Below, piece after piece: positions 9,366 to 20,215 of a stretch of DNA of 64,000 nt. Source of the stretch: Medicago truncatula (taxonomy: Eukaryota > Streptophyta > Magnoliopsida > Fabales > Fabaceae). Each line of letters opens with the position of its first letter. Positions within the stretch are counted from its first letter, which is position 1. The notes under the pieces are model-generated. The model was not told the DNA's origin, made no database searches, and saw only the letters and a list, made by a program, of their open reading frames with translations. The position numbers and the translations under genes were made by a program. The stretch lies in assembly GCF_003473485.1 (NCBI RefSeq), contig NC_053047.1, forward strand, positions 41,340,972 to 41,404,971, in the 5' to 3' direction.

Positions 9366-12169
9366 TTTCTGTCATCAATCCTCAACGGCATAATCTCAAC
9401 TGTCAGGTTGTCCCTAACCTGCACATCATCCCTTGGAATCACATGTGAAGGATCCGCAACATACTTCCGAAGCTGAGAAACATGAAACACATCATGCAAG
9501 TTCGAAAGATGAGGTGGTAAACCAACTCTATATGCCACTGTACCAACTCTCTCTGAAATCTGATACGGACCAATGAACTTAGGAGTCAACTTTCTCGACT
9601 TCAAAGCACGACCAACACCCGTCAAAGGAGGGACCCTCAGAAAAACATGATCACCCTCCTGAAACTCAAGATCCTTTCTCCGCTTGTCATGGTAACTCTT
9701 CTGTCGACTCTGCGAAGCTTTCATCTTTTCTCTTATCAACCTGACTTTCTCAGCAGTCTCATGAACCAAGTCCGGTCCCAACACAACACTCTCACCCGAC
9801 TCAAACCAGCATAAAGGAGTCCTACACCTCCGACCATACAAGGCTTCGAACGGTGCCATACCAATACTCGAGTGATAGCTGTTGTTATAAGTAAACTCAA
9901 TCAAAGGCAAGTGACTATCCCAAGCTCCACCTTGTTCAAGCACACACACTCTCAACAAATCTTCCAATGATTGAATCGTCCTCTCCGACTGACCATCTGT
10001 TTGAGGATGATAAGCCGAACTCAACCTCAACTTCGAACCCAAAGCGTCCTGTAAACTCTTCCAGAATCTAGAAGTGAACCTCGGATCTCTATCCGACACA
10101 ATACTCGACGGAACACCATGAAGTTTCACCACACTGTGAATATAAATCTCTGCTAATTGCGCTACCGGATAATTGATATTGATAGGAATGAAGTGTGCCG
10201 ACTTTGTCAACCTGTCGACAACAACCCAAATAGCGTCATGCCCTCTCGGAGTGTTCGGTAAACTCGTCACAAAATCCATAGAGATACTGTCCCACTTCCA
10301 CTCCGGTACATCTAACGGTGTCAACAACCCTGCAGGCTTCTGATGCTCAACCTTGGACTTCTGACAAATCAAACAGGCATAAACAAACTGAGCAACATCT
10401 CTTTTCAAACCGGACCACCAAAACAGTTTCTTCAAATCATGGTACATCTTTGTAGCCCCCGGGTGAATACTCAACCTACTCTTGTGACTCTCCTCAAGAA
10501 TCAACTTCTTCAACTCTTCATTATTAGGAATACAAACTCTACCTCTGAACCTCAGCACACCCTGATCATCAACCTTAAAATCACTACCCTCAGTGTCATT
10601 ACCTGAAGTCATCAAATCAACAAACTTCAAATCCACTTTCTGAGCTTCTCGGATATTGTTCAAGAAGTCACTATCAATCTTCAACATACCCAACTGTATA
10701 CTCTGAGATGACAATTCACAGACAAGGCTCATGTCTCTGAACTGTTCTAGCAATTCAAATTCCTTCACCATCAAAGCAGACATGTGCAAAGTTTTCCTGC
10801 TCAAAGCATCAGCAACAACATTGGCCTTACCAGGATGGTAATTCAAGCCAAAATCATAATCCTTCAATAACTCTAACCACCTCCTCTGCCTCATGTTCAG
10901 TTCCTTCTGGTCAAATAAATACTTCAAACTTTTATGATCACTGAACACCTCAAATCTGGAACCGTACAAATAATGCCTCCAAATTTTCAAAACAAAAACC
11001 ACCGCAGCTAACTCCAGGTCATGTGTAGGATAATTCTTCTCATGAACACGCAACTGCCTAGAAGCATACGCTACCACCTTACCATCTTGCATCAGAACAC
11101 CACCTAAGCCCAGCTTAGATGCATCACAGTACACAACAAACGGTTCTTCTGGTTTAGGCAAAATCAAAACAGGAGCAGTTGTCAATCTTCGCTTCAACTC
11201 ATTGAAACTACTCTCACACTGAGCATCCCACACAAAAGATTTACCCTTACAGGTCAACTGTGTCAACGGAAGAGCCAATTTCGAAAACCCTTCTATGAAC
11301 CTGCGGTAATAACCAGCCAAACCCAGAAAACTTATGATCTCAGTTACCGACTTCGGAGTCTCCCACTGTGATACCGCATCAACCTTTGAAGGATCCACTG
11401 CAATACCACTACCAGAAATAATGTGACCCAGAAAGCTCACTTCACTTAACCAGAACTCACATTTCGACAACTTTGCATACAACCTCTTTTCCTTCAACAC
11501 TTGCAACACAATTCTCAGATGCTCTGCATGCTCCTCCTCATTCTTGGAATAGATTAAAATATCATCAATAAACACCACAACAAACTTATCCAGAAAAGCA
11601 TGGAAGATTCGATTCATGTACTCCATAAAAACACCAGGCGCGTTAGTAACACCGAAAGGCATCACTTTGTACTCGTAATGACCATAACGTGTCCTAAAGG
11701 CCGTCTTCTGCATATCTTCATCCTTCACCTTTATCTGATGATAACCAGACCTCAAATCAATCTTACTGAAAATCTTAGCACCAACCAACTGATCCATCAA
11801 GTCGTCAATTCTAGGAAGCGGATATCTGTTCTTGATCGTAACTTTGTTCAACTGACGGTAATCTATACACAGTCTCATACTACCATCCTTCTTCTTGACC
11901 AACAACACCGGTGCTCCCCAAGGTGAAACACTGGGTCTTACAAACTTCTTATCTAACAGGTCCTCCAACTGTTTCTTCAACTCAGCTAACTCAGAAGCTG
12001 ACATACGGTACGGTGCCATCGACACCGAAAATTCAACCTCCCTCTCTGGTGGCACATCAGGAAACACTTCCGGAAATTCATTCACTACAGGTAACCCATC
12101 AATCACAGCTTGGTTTTCTAACGACAATTGTGCCATTAGAGAATACATCAGAATTTGCATCACGTTCAA
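9326..12169 (-). CDS. Gypsy pol: reverse transcriptase, RNase H and integrase
   Basis: This open frame of 947 codons holds the replication enzymes of the element. Visible blocks are: reverse transcriptase at about residues 70-250, with the catalytic FIDD motif at 200-203; RNase H at about 340-460, with YCDAS; integrase zinc domain H...H...CLIC at about 555-600; the DDE core, with MDFV, SDRD and [11 protein letters not shown]; and the GPY module (FIGPY...[15 protein letters not shown]) near the end. It overlaps the gag-protease frame by 71 bp in another frame. In most relatives both are one polyprotein, so the break is probably an indel near 12150-12170, although programmed frameshifting cannot be excluded. 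The 3' end is frameshifted and lacks the chromodomain tail. Confidence 0.95.
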   Translation of the reverse strand: MNVMQILMYSLMAQLSLENQAVIDGLPVVNEFPEVFPDVPPEREVEFSVSMAPYRMSASELAELKKQLEDLLDKKFVRPSVSPWGAPVLLVKKKDGSMRLCIDYRQLNKVTIKNRYPLPRIDDLMDQLVGAKIFSKIDLRSGYHQIKVKDEDMQKTAFRTRYGHYEYKVMPFGVTNAPGVFMEYMNRIFHAFLDKFVVVFIDDILIYSKNEEEHAEHLRIVLQVLKEKRLYAKLSKCEFWLSEVSFLGHIISGSGIAVDPSKVDAVSQWETPKSVTEIISFLGLAGYYRRFIEGFSKLALPLTQLTCKGKSFVWDAQCESSFNELKRRLTTAPVLILPKPEEPFVVYCDASKLGLGGVLMQDGKVVAYASRQLRVHEKNYPTHDLELAAVVFVLKIWRHYLYGSRFEVFSDHKSLKYLFDQKELNMRQRRWLELLKDYDFGLNYHPGKANVVADALSRKTLHMSALMVKEFELLEQFRDMSLVCELSSQSIQLGMLKIDSDFLNNIREAQKVDLKFVDLMTSGNDTEGSDFKVDDQGVLRFRGRVCIPNNEELKKLILEESHKSRLSIHPGATKMYHDLKKLFWWSGLKRDVAQFVYACLICQKSKVEHQKPAGLLTPLDVPEWKWDSISMDFVTSLPNTPRGHDAIWVVVDRLTKSAHFIPININYPVAQLAEIYIHSVVKLHGVPSSIVSDRDPRFTSRFWKSLQDALGSKLRLSSAYHPQTDGQSERTIQSLEDLLRVCVLEQGGAWDSHLPLIEFTYNNSYHSSIGMAPFEALYGRRCRTPLCWFESGESVVLGPDLVHETAEKVRLIREKMKASQSRQKSYHDKRRKDLEFQEGDHVFLRVPPLTGVGRALKSRKLTPKFIGPYQISERVGTVAYRVGLPPHLSNLHDVFHVSQLRKYVADPSHVIPRDDVQVRDNLTVEIMPLRIDDRKVKSFGVERLVKV

Positions 12170-13562
12170 ACTGTTTCATCTGTTTCGTAGACAGAAGCTC
12201 AACTTCACCTTCTTCTTCAGCAGAAGAGAAATGCACCGTCTTATTATAGCAGTTGATATGGACTCGATTAAACTCTAACCAATTCATACCAAAGATAACA
12301 TCCATACCCGTCAACGGCAGACAAACTAAATCAATCACAAAATCTCTACCAAACATAGATATAGGACACCGCAGACAAACAAGAGAAGTGGTTACTGAAC
12401 CCTTAGCTGGAGTTTCAACAACCATTTCCCCTTTCATATCAGATACATCCAAACCCAACTTATATGCACATTCAATAGCAATAAAACAATGAGTAGCACC
12501 AGTATCTATAATAGCAATTAAAGGAGTACTATTAAAGAAACAAGTACCTCTGATAAGTCGGTCCTCATTAGGAGTCTGCGTACCAGTCAAAGCAAACACC
12601 TTTCCACCAGTTCTAGTCTTCTTCGGTTCAGGACACTGTGAACTAATATGACCTTCTCCATTGCAATTGTAACAGACAATGTCCCCACGCTTGCATTCAG
12701 CTAAACTGTGACCCTTCTGACCACACCTGAAGCACTTCCTATCATCTCTTCCACAGACATTATTCTTGTTGCCTTTCTCACCACACTTGTAGCAAACAAT
12801 CTCAACAGGAGCATCTCTCCTCTTGGGCCTCCTATCATCACCCATCTTCTGCTTTCCTTTGTCAGCAGGAGCACTGTAAGGCTTAGGACGATTCTGCTGT
12901 CCCTTACCCCTCCTCTCACTCATTATCTTGTAATGAGCTTTGGTGTCTTCTTCATAGATTCTGCACCTATTAACCAACTCAGAGAAGACTCTGATCTGCT
13001 GATACCCAATAGCCCTCTTGATGTCAGCCCTCAACCCATTCTCAAACTTGATACACTTGGAGAACTCAGCTGTCTCCGCACTGTAATGAGGGTAGAATGT
13101 GGCAAGCTCCATAAACTTTGCAGCATACTCTGTGACAGACATGTCACCCTGTTTCAACTCCAGAAATTCAATCTCTTTCTTACCCCTGACATCCTCTGGA
13201 AAATACCTGCCCAGCAACTCCTTCCTGAACATGGCCCAGGTTACCACAGCATCATCCTGCTCCAGAACAGGCAACAAACTAATCCACCAATCATCGGCCT
13301 CCTCAGCTAACATGTGCGTCCCAAACCGCACCTTCTGTGTCTCAGAACACTGCATGACTCGGAATATTCTTTCAATCTCCTTCAGCCACTTCTGAGCACC
13401 ATCAGGAGCATACCTACCCTTGAATGTTGGTGGATGATTCCTCAAGAAAGTCTCTAGCATCCTGGTTCCATCACTACCAGTCTCAACCTTAGGTTGCTGT
13501 TGAACAACTTGAGCTACAGCCTCAAGCGCAGCAACAAGGGCAGCATCACTACTTCCAGTCAT
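12099..13562 (-). CDS. Gypsy gag and aspartic protease
   Basis: This is a 487-codon frame. Residues 30-220 are a retrotransposon gag domain (with W...F...YFP and EF..L.QG..SV.EY). Three zinc knuckles follow at 257-270, 277-290 and 297-310. The first has Asn where the canonical His stands (CX2CX4NX4C) and the other two are canonical CCHC. The retropepsin active site DTGA lies at 353-356 ([11 protein letters not shown]), with the usual [11 protein letters not shown] block near 415-430. The ATG at 13560-13562 lies about 120 bp inside the primer-binding site. The frame ends in the overlap with pol, out of phase with it. Confidence 0.95.
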   Translation of the reverse strand: MTGSSDAALVAALEAVAQVVQQQPKVETGSDGTRMLETFLRNHPPTFKGRYAPDGAQKWLKEIERIFRVMQCSETQKVRFGTHMLAEEADDWWISLLPVLEQDDAVVTWAMFRKELLGRYFPEDVRGKKEIEFLELKQGDMSVTEYAAKFMELATFYPHYSAETAEFSKCIKFENGLRADIKRAIGYQQIRVFSELVNRCRIYEEDTKAHYKIMSERRGKGQQNRPKPYSAPADKGKQKMGDDRRPKRRDAPVEIVCYKCGEKGNKNNVCGRDDRKCFRCGQKGHSLAECKRGDIVCYNCNGEGHISSQCPEPKKTRTGGKVFALTGTQTPNEDRLIRGTCFFNSTPLIAIIDTGATHCFIAIECAYKLGLDVSDMKGEMVVETPAKGSVTTSLVCLRCPISMFGRDFVIDLVCLPLTGMDVIFGMNWLEFNRVHINCYNKTVHFSSAEEEGEVELLSTKQMKQFERDANSDVFSNGTIVVRKPSCD

Positions 13563-13682
13563 CTCGAGATTCTACACGACAAACAACAACTCAGAACAAC
13601 AACAAAAAAAACAATATTAAAGTTGACACTCTATCCTAGGTGGCTCAACACGACTCTACTAGTTGGCCGGACGGACCAACCG

Positions 13683-13694
13683 GCTCTGATACCA
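13683..13694 (-). other. Primer-binding site for initiator tRNA-Met
   Basis: On the minus strand TGGTATCAGAGC begins 3 bases after the 5' LTR. It is complementary to the 3' end of plant initiator methionine tRNA, the usual primer of this retrotransposon class. Confidence 0.95.
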
Positions 13695-13697
13695 AAT

Positions 13698-15672
13698 TGT
13701 AACACCCCGTTACCCAAAAGCAATTAAATAGCAAATATACATCAGAGTAGTTCCACAACGGGCATGCTACACGTCATTTCAAAATTTCTTAAATAGAAAA
13801 TAAAACTATTTAATCAAGCAACTTATTATTTATGAAAACATAGCAGCGGAATAGTTTTCATAATCCATAACCACATGAACATCCAACAATAGTCTAAGGC
13901 ATTAAAGGCCTTAACATAATTCAACATCATAGTTCAAAGACAACAAAAGGCTCCACACCATAAGTTCCAAAATTTGATACATGGAAAGGAAAAGCAACAA
14001 TAATAAAAATGATAAATCCCATCCCACGTATCAGAGCCCTAAACACGACTTTGAGCCACCACCTACTACTCAGGATCACCTGCAAGTTACCCATAGGAAG
14101 GGCAACATTTTCAAGCAGAAGGGGTGAGATTCACAACAATAAATATATATATTAAAATCATCAATTGAATCTAACACCCTAACCAACAACACTTTATCTT
14201 GTAAACAAATATATGTATAAGTCACAAGTAACAACAACATCAACAATACCCATGATCACAATGAATATATATATATAAATGCATATTCAACACCAACATC
14301 ATCCATCAGAAAATAACCGACATCAACAACCAAGACTCATGCAAATGACATGACCACTGCTAAGACACCATCTTAGACTTCTTAATGAAATGCAATATGC
14401 ATGTGGTACCAAATAGGACCGAAGCCCTCACCGCTTTTGAATGGTTAAAGCATTCATCAGGACCGAAGCCCTCACCGCTGTTGAGCAACTAGTACTCCAG
14501 GACCGAAGCCCTCACCGCTGTTTTATGCATATGTAATGGACCTACTTGTGTATATCTACATACAACTGACCATGCAATGCAACTCCATGTGACTCTACTA
14601 TAATAATATGTATGATTCAATAAATAACATACATTTCAACCATCATCAGTATTCATCAATCCAACAATCCAATCAACCAAAATAATGTATAATTATATAC
14701 AACCATGCTCAAATACAACAACACCAACCACTACTAATCATGCAAGCAATTCAACACTCATAAACAGTGCAACTCGCCTTGCGAGCACATCTGCTCGCCA
14801 TGGCGAGTTCACAAAAACAGTAGCTCGCCGTGGCGAGTTCAAGGCGAACTCTAGGCGAGTGAAAATCAGGAGCTCTCGGGAAAAATGCCATTTTCTCACT
14901 CAAATCCAAATTCTAAGTTCCCTATTCATCTTTTTAACCTAAAACTTTCACCATTCATCATAAAAATCATCTAGGTACCTTAAACCATCCCCAAAACATC
15001 TTATAACAACTTTTCAAAAATCAAGTTTTATTATGGGCTACTCGCCATGGCGAGTTGGACTGCTCGCGAGGCGAGCTATGAAGTTGCTCACTCGCCATGG
15101 CGAGCACAGCTACTCGCGAGGCGAGCGATGAACTTCTGTACGGGCAGAAAACTGGTTTTTCCCAAAAATCCCATTTTCCTTCCAATCACTCCCCAAATCA
15201 GTTTACAGATGAGAAATGAATGTTTCTATGCAACCAAAACCAAATTCTAACATCAGAATAGCAATATCTACCCCAAAAACCATAAATTCAATTAAAACCC
15301 AATTCCTCAATTTCAATCCAAAAACCTGTTAAACTCAAATCAGACTTTAAAATCTACACTATTGAAGTAAACCTCACCCTTACCTTAGAAATTGAAGAAG
15401 AAATGTGCAGCAAATTCACTCTTGGCTCTAACTTGGTCTTCTCCCCTTTTTCTCCCAACTTGTCAGTTCTTACGTACAACTGCTTCTCCTCTTTCTTTTC
15501 CTAACTTCCCATTACTTAACTCCCTATATTTTCATTTAACTCCCCATTAACTTTAATAACTATTAAATAACTCCCCAAACTCCAAAATAATTATTATTTC
15601 ATACTTATATTAATTATTATTAAATAAACTATATAATAAAATAATACACCACATAAGACACCCAAAAATCAC

Positions 15673-15709
<37 letters not shown>

Positions 15710-15796
15710 CTCCGCATAAATTACCAAACATCATATATAAAAATACATATACTCCACATAATTCAAATTAATTAAATAAACAACTAGGGCGTTACA
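13698..15796 (-). repeat. 5' LTR of the gypsy element (2099 bp)
   Basis: This is the partner of 7123-9231, with the same termini, triple 21-bp repeats, palindrome clusters and a shorter, interrupted AT tract near 15674-15709. Differences seen by eye include single-base changes in the first palindrome cluster and at scattered sites. Being 5' to gag, it holds the element's promoter. Confidence 0.95.
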
Positions 15797-15801
15797 GGTG
15801 T

Positions 15802-16570
15802 TCTTTGTATTTTTAGCAGTGGTGCATGCACACGACAATTCACATGTGATGAAAACTAAGCAACCATGTTTGGATTTATCTGTACCACACTCAACTGCTC
15901 GATCAGATTTGTTTGCGATATATAATGCAAAACATTCTTTGATATGTTTCCAATCAACTTAGACCACGACAACTTTCCCGTGAAACTGTTTTAAGCATGA
16001 TCATACTCATATAGAACAACACATGTATTTGAGTATGTTGCGATTCTAACATGTTGTGAACGAATGACCAATTCATACACAAACATCCCATACTACTAGT
16101 CAAATACTTTTTCAACTGACTGTGCGCATATTCAACTACGTTTTTCGTTGTATTTCCCATATATCTTACACATGCACAACTTCTTGTACTCAGTATACGA
16201 ACCTCCCTTTTCACATATAACGTAACAAATACATTTATGCCATTTCCACCCTTATTTGACTTTTTAATAACAGTTGAAAATCCTAGCCTCCCTACTTATT
16301 TTCGAATCCACTCAACAAATCGTTATGTGTAGCAAACTTTACTTTAGTGGTAAAATTTTCCTGATGATCAATAGAAACAACAATAGGTCCAACAATTGGA
16401 TGAGTATCAGCTGGAGGCACACCAGGTGGAGGAGCACCCTTCACTTTCGCATCCTCAGAAGGAATATCGACTAGAGGTGGGGGATCCTCGACTTTGACAT
16501 TGACGGTATCATCCAAATTTTCAGGTGAAATAATTAGCAACATAATAGGAGTTTCAATGTCAGGAGCCAA
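15802..16570 (-). pseudogene. Mutator-like (MULE/FAR1-type) transposase pseudogene, main part
   Basis: Minus-strand translation shows pieces of a MULE transposase in the right order. First comes a leader at 16292-16570. Next, in a shifted frame, is a FAR1-like segment (GRLGFSTVIKKSNKGGNG). Then comes RYMGNTTKNVVEYAHSQLKK and MNWSFVHNMLESQHTQI (a VE.AH...LK...W...H motif). After a stop comes a SWIM-like piece with spaced Cys residues at about 15810-15900. The DDE core that should lie between the FAR1-like segment and the VE.AH block is missing, and there is at least one frameshift and one stop. It continues at 7041-7122 beyond the gypsy insertion. It is non-functional. Confidence 0.7.
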
Positions 16571-17224
16571 TGTAAGAGCCTATGAGATATTAATGAGAGC
16601 GTCCATTACTAAAAACAATGCAAAATCATGGTAACAAACTGGACAATGTCTGCAATGGTGTGTTTCAGATTATATAAGTCAAACCATATTGTTGACGTGA
16701 TCAAGAGGAAAGCGCCTAGAAATCGAACGAGGAAGGTCTTATAGGAACATTATCTATGCATTCAAACGAAAATGATGTTGTTGACGCCCCTTGATGACCA
16801 AATTGCTACTCCAAATCACACTTTCGCCCAAAATGGTGTGTTTTTTTTTGAGATGTGAGGAGTGTTTAGTGATAAAGGTGGTGACATTTTGTTAGGTTTT
16901 TGGCAAACCTTTATATTCGAAGGTTTCAGATTCCATAATCCAAGTGTTCCCCCGCCTTTTAAAAGCTAGTTTTCCCGATCATAAAAATAAAAATGGGCCC
17001 AAAAACTATGTTTAAAATCATACTTTCAACACATTGTGAAAAAATTTCGGTTTATATATTTCAAACGATTGTTATAGAAATTTGGGCAAGCATAAGTCAT
17101 GTTGCATGCCTGCCTTCAATTTTTACATTGTTAGGATTCCATAAATCAAAACACCTTATGATTATAAAATTCGAACAAAAACACATTTTTAAAAAATAAA
17201 TCGTGCAAGAATCTCATGGAAAGA
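16571..17224. other. Non-coding, possible 5' flank of the Mutator-like element
   Basis: No gene is supported. The word TTTCAGATTATATAAGTC at 16663-16680 is the reverse-oriented relative of the hairpin arm at 6934-6952, and a weaker copy (TTTCAGATTCCATAATCC) lies at about 16924-16941. The short open frame at 16993-17199 has no recognisable features. Confidence 0.35.
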
Positions 17225-17515
17225 AAGAATTAAGGTTTAAATATGCCTTTAGTCCTTACACTTTCATCAGATTTTGGCATTGGTCCCTACACTTTTTTTT
17301 GTTTGGAATTGGTCAGTGCACTTTGTAAAAATATTGATATTGGTGCCACGTGGCGTGAAATGATTGGGCCAGGTGGCATTCCGTTGATTTTGTGTTTTTT
17401 TTTTTTAACAGAAAGTTAACAGAGGGACCAATACCAATATTTTTACAAAGTGCAGGGACCAATGCCAAACAAAAAAAGTGCTTGGATCAATGGACACATT
17501 TAAACCAAGAATTAA
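17225..17515. mobile_element. Fold-back MITE with 9-bp target duplication (Mutator type)
   Basis: The element at 17234-17506 (273 bp) starts GGTTTAAATATGCC and ends ACACATTTAAACC, and its two halves are complementary over long stretches (GGCATTGGTCCCTACAC against GTGCAGGGACCAATGCC). The 9-bp AAGAATTAA flanks both sides (17225-17233 and 17507-17515). A 9-bp duplication is the hallmark of Mutator-type transposition. It has no coding capacity. It sits about 170 bp upstream of the TIM17 TATA box. Confidence 0.85.
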
Positions 17516-17683
17516 TAATCATATATATATATATATATATTTTTTTTTTTTCCAATAGGTATGCAAAAACAAAATATCTAAAACATTTCCCGTTGATTCT
17601 AAAAAAAAAACAAAATTTCCCATTGCTTGATAAAAAAGATTGATATCTAAAATCTAAAATAATTTTAACATTATTAGTCGGCG

Positions 17684-17745
17684 TATAAAAAGAGAACTTC
17701 GACCCTCTTTACTTCATTCTTTTGTTCTCTCTCTTTCTCCTCTCA
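17684..17745 (+). promoter_or_regulatory. TIM17 core promoter: TATA box and pyrimidine-rich leader
   Basis: TATAAAAA at 17684-17691 is followed about 25-55 bp later by a CT-rich stretch (TTCTCTCTCTTTCTCCTCTC), a Y-patch typical of plant TATA promoters. The start codon follows at 17798, giving a leader of roughly 80 nt. Confidence 0.6.
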
Positions 17746-17797
17746 CGCACCAAAACCCTAATACCCAAATTCACTTTTCGATCAAATCAATCAAAAC

Positions 17798-18430
17798 ATG
17801 GGAACACCTGAAACCTCACGCGAGCCTTGTCCCGATCGCATCCTCGACGACATCGGCGGCGCGTTTGGTATGGGTGCCGTCGGTGGCTCCGCCTTCCACT
17901 TTCTCAAAGGTCTCTACAATTCCCCCAAAGGAGCACGTTTCACCGGCGCAACACAAGCTGTTCGTCTCAACGCACCTCGAATCGGTGGTAGTTTCGCTGT
18001 TTGGGGTGGTTTATTCTCAACTTTTGATTGTACTATGGTTTACGTGAGACAAAAGGAAGATCCGTGGAATTCTATTGTTGCTGGTGCTGCTACTGGTGGT
18101 TTTCTTGCTATGCGTCAGGGTTTAGCTGCTTCTGCGCGATCAGCGGCATTTGGTGGTGTGCTTTTAGCGTTGATTGAGGGGGCTGGTATTGCTTTGAATA
18201 AGTTTTTGAGTGCTCAACAGCCTTTGCCGATGATGATCGAGGATATGCCGCCAGAGAATTCGAATTCAAATGCAAATTCGGAGGAAAACAAAGGTGGGAA
18301 GCCGTGGTTTGGTGGATTTGGTGGAATTTTTGGACAGAAGGAGGAAGAGAAGATTGGTGGTGGTGGAAGTGAGGTGAAGGTTTTGGAGAGTTTTGATGCG
18401 CCTCCTGTGCCGAATTTTGAGTATAAGTGA
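17798..18430 (+). CDS. TIM17: Mitochondrial inner-membrane translocase subunit TIM17 (TIM17-2 like)
   Basis: TIM17 is a channel-lining subunit of the TIM23 complex, which imports presequence-bearing proteins across the inner mitochondrial membrane. The 210-residue product has the family hallmarks: [20 protein letters not shown] at the N-terminus, a GG..FH..KG segment, then [23 protein letters not shown] and the G-rich helices [13 protein letters not shown] and [10 protein letters not shown]. There are four predicted membrane helices between about residues 18 and 135. The C-terminal third is a plant-type hydrophilic tail rich in Gly, Asn and Glu that ends [12 protein letters not shown]. The gene is intronless, as plant TIM17 genes usually are. 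The start is the first ATG after the TATA and leader. The stop is followed by several decayed copies of its own tail. Confidence 0.95.
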   Translation: MGTPETSREPCPDRILDDIGGAFGMGAVGGSAFHFLKGLYNSPKGARFTGATQAVRLNAPRIGGSFAVWGGLFSTFDCTMVYVRQKEDPWNSIVAGAATGGFLAMRQGLAASARSAAFGGVLLALIEGAGIALNKFLSAQQPLPMMIEDMPPENSNSNANSEENKGGKPWFGGFGGIFGQKEEEKIGGGGSEVKVLESFDAPPVPNFEYK

Positions 18431-18784
18431 TTATGAATTAGAGTTTTGAGGTAGTGAATTTGTGTTTTGAAAATTTAAATTTGAGAAAATTAGGGTTTGG
18501 TTTGAACCTTGATTGATGTTGGTTGCTTATTAGCTATGATACTAATGAAGTATTTATAAGAGTTATCTGGTTTATGGCTGTTTTGAAATTGATAATCATA
18601 TGTAATAAGTTTAGCGGTAGACTTTTATTATAATGTTAATGATATTTTTTTAATGTTGTTATGATTAATGTAAGTACAGTAGATTATTAGTTGTTTAATT
18701 ATGTTGAGTTTAAATGAATGTTCTTTGTTTGGTGTGTGATTGCTTGAATTTCAATTGTTTGTTACCAACAAATTTGTGTTGATT

Positions 18785-18847
18785 AGTGAGGTGAAGGTTT
18801 TTGAGAGGGTTGATTCGCCTTCTCTGCCTTATTTTGAGTACGTGTGA
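18785..18847 (+). pseudogene. TIM17 C-terminal tail copy 1
   Basis: In-frame codons SEVKVFERVDSPSLPYFEYV end in TGA, matching the last 20 codons of TIM17 ([20 protein letters not shown]) at most positions. The piece lies about 355 bp after the TIM17 stop and has no upstream coding part. It is a duplicated gene end, not a gene. Confidence 0.8.
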
Positions 18848-19082
18848 AATAGGGTTTGGTTATTGTCTTTTAAGCTTATAATCTCCCTAATGAGTTTCTA
18901 TTCAGCTAGATTTTCACTGTGTTTTGTTGCCTTCACAAATGGCTACTCACTTAGTGAGGTGTGAACTGGTTTTTGAGGGGCCGTAGGGGTTCTGTGGTTC
19001 TGTTTGGTTCTTTTTTTTTTAGCAGTGGCTTTGTTGTGTTGGGTTGGGGGATATTTGTTACTTGAATGAATTTGTGGTGATC

Positions 19083-19139
19083 AGTGAGGTGAGGGTTCTT
19101 GAGAGGTTTGGTGCTCCTCTGCCTTATTTTGAGCACTAA
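19083..19139 (+). pseudogene. TIM17 C-terminal tail copy 2
   Basis: Codons SEVRVLERFGAPLPYFEH followed by TAA repeat the TIM17 tail with one residue fewer. It lies 298 bp after copy 1 and is preceded by GTGAT/GATCAGTGAG context like copy 1, so the unit was amplified with some flank. Confidence 0.8.
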
Positions 19140-19301
19140 TTTCATGGCCGGCCATGTCTTTTGTCAAGAACTATATTTTGTTCTTGTGGCACTAGTGACA
19201 TGATAGCTACCGGTGGTTATAATTAGTGTAAGTATATTAGATTACCGGTGGTTTAATTACAATATGTTTAAATTTGATGTTTCCTTTAACTGGATTTTGA
19301 G

Positions 19302-19460
19302 AGTGAGGTAAAGATTATTGAGTTCAAGTGAATTTGGGTATGGTTTTTGACTTTTGAGGTAGTGATTTTTGTTATGTTCTGAAATTTAAATTTAAATTTG
19401 AAAATTTTAGGGTTTGTTTATGAACCTCAATTGGTGGTGATTGTTGATTGATATGTCGTA
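19302..19460 (+). pseudogene. TIM17 tail and 3'-UTR copy 3
   Basis: A shortened tail (SEVKIIEFK, stop at 19329-19331) is followed by a clear copy of the TIM17 3' untranslated region (TTTTGAGGTAGTGA, GAAATTTAAATTTGA, TTAGGGTTTG, GAACCTTGATT-like), compared with 18440-18515. This shows that the repeats come from the 3' end of the gene including its UTR. Confidence 0.75.
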
Positions 19461-20215
19461 TCATAATTTAGTTACTTTGTTAATCTTTGTTTTGAAGTCA
19501 ATAATACTATGCAATTAAAGTAACTAAATTTTTTAGACAAAATTATACATGTTCTGATTGATGCACTCTGAAATTAAGTTTTGTTTTAGGTTCTATTATT
19601 ATATTTGCTTTTTACTGTATCGGCTTATTACACAAGCACTGCTGAATGCATGTGAATTTCATGTTAAGCTTAGAATCTCCCTAATGAGTTTCTATTCAGC
19701 TGGATTTTTACTGGTTTTGCTGCCTTCACAAATAGCTACTCACCTAGTGAGGTGCGAACTGGTTTTTGATGGGCATCAGGGGTTCTATTTGGTTCCCTTT
19801 TTTTTTTTTTTGCAGCGGTTTTGCTGTGTTGGGTTGAGGGGTATTAGGGTCTGCTTTCTGCTTCTTTTTGTGGGCTGGTTCGTGTTGCTGTGTTAGCAGC
19901 CTGGTGTTGGGCGTTTCTTGTTCCTTCAGTTTTGTGTTGTAGTGGTCTGGGTTCTAGTCCACCCTTCTAGTGCAATGCCCAATCTCTGGTAATGTGAAAA
20001 GTTGATTTAAATTTTTGAATTGAACTTATAATACAATATTCAGCAATTGATTAATAGGTGTTTAAATACTTGTAATCTCCATAATATTAGCATTGATGTG
20101 CATATTAGTATTTGATTGCTGGTTTAAACTGTTCGGCATACAGATAAGATAAATTGTAGGAAATTGTTGTTGCTAGCTATGTATTTAACCAATGATTTCA
20201 AAGACTGAAAACAAA

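Larger units (their letters stand above)
7123..15796 (-). mobile_element. Ty3/gypsy chromovirus (Tekay/Del type) LTR retrotransposon, near complete
   Basis: Two long direct repeats (7123-9231 and 13698-15796) begin TGTAAC and end GTTACA, and enclose a minus-strand gag-protease and reverse transcriptase-integrase region. The 5-bp sequence GGTGT directly flanks both sides (7118-7122 and 15797-15801), so the element is a single intact insertion. The primer-binding site matches initiator tRNA-Met and a polypurine tract abuts the other LTR. The LTRs differ by only about a dozen to fifteen substitutions plus microsatellite length, so the insertion is recent, of the order of a few hundred thousand years at usual plant rates (rough estimate by eye). 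Two frameshifts (near 12160 and near 9365) suggest that this copy cannot make its full polyprotein. Confidence 0.95.
18868..19840 (+). repeat. Direct repeat pair downstream of TIM17 (18868-19047 and 19669-19840)
   Basis: About 175 bp is repeated with roughly 85-90% identity about 800 bp apart. Both copies contain AATCTCCCTAATGAGTTTCT, CTGCCTTCACAAAT-like, GCTACTCAC..AGTGAGGTG and a T-run followed by GCAG.GG.TTTGCTGTGTTG. Together with the tail copies this indicates repeated local duplication of a 3'-flank unit. The open frame at 19558-19896 is a by-product of this repeat. Confidence 0.75.

Noticed and set aside
12099..12169. A definite programmed frameshift between gag-protease and pol
   Set aside because: Related elements usually have one frame, and a simple indel explains it; kept only as an alternative.
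10343..13395. Several plus-strand open frames across the gypsy element
   Set aside because: They are antisense shadows of gag and pol, which carry all conserved motifs on the minus strand.
19558..19896. Frame of 112 codons downstream of TIM17
   Set aside because: It lies in the duplicated non-coding repeat; its paralogous copy at 18868-19047 is not open.
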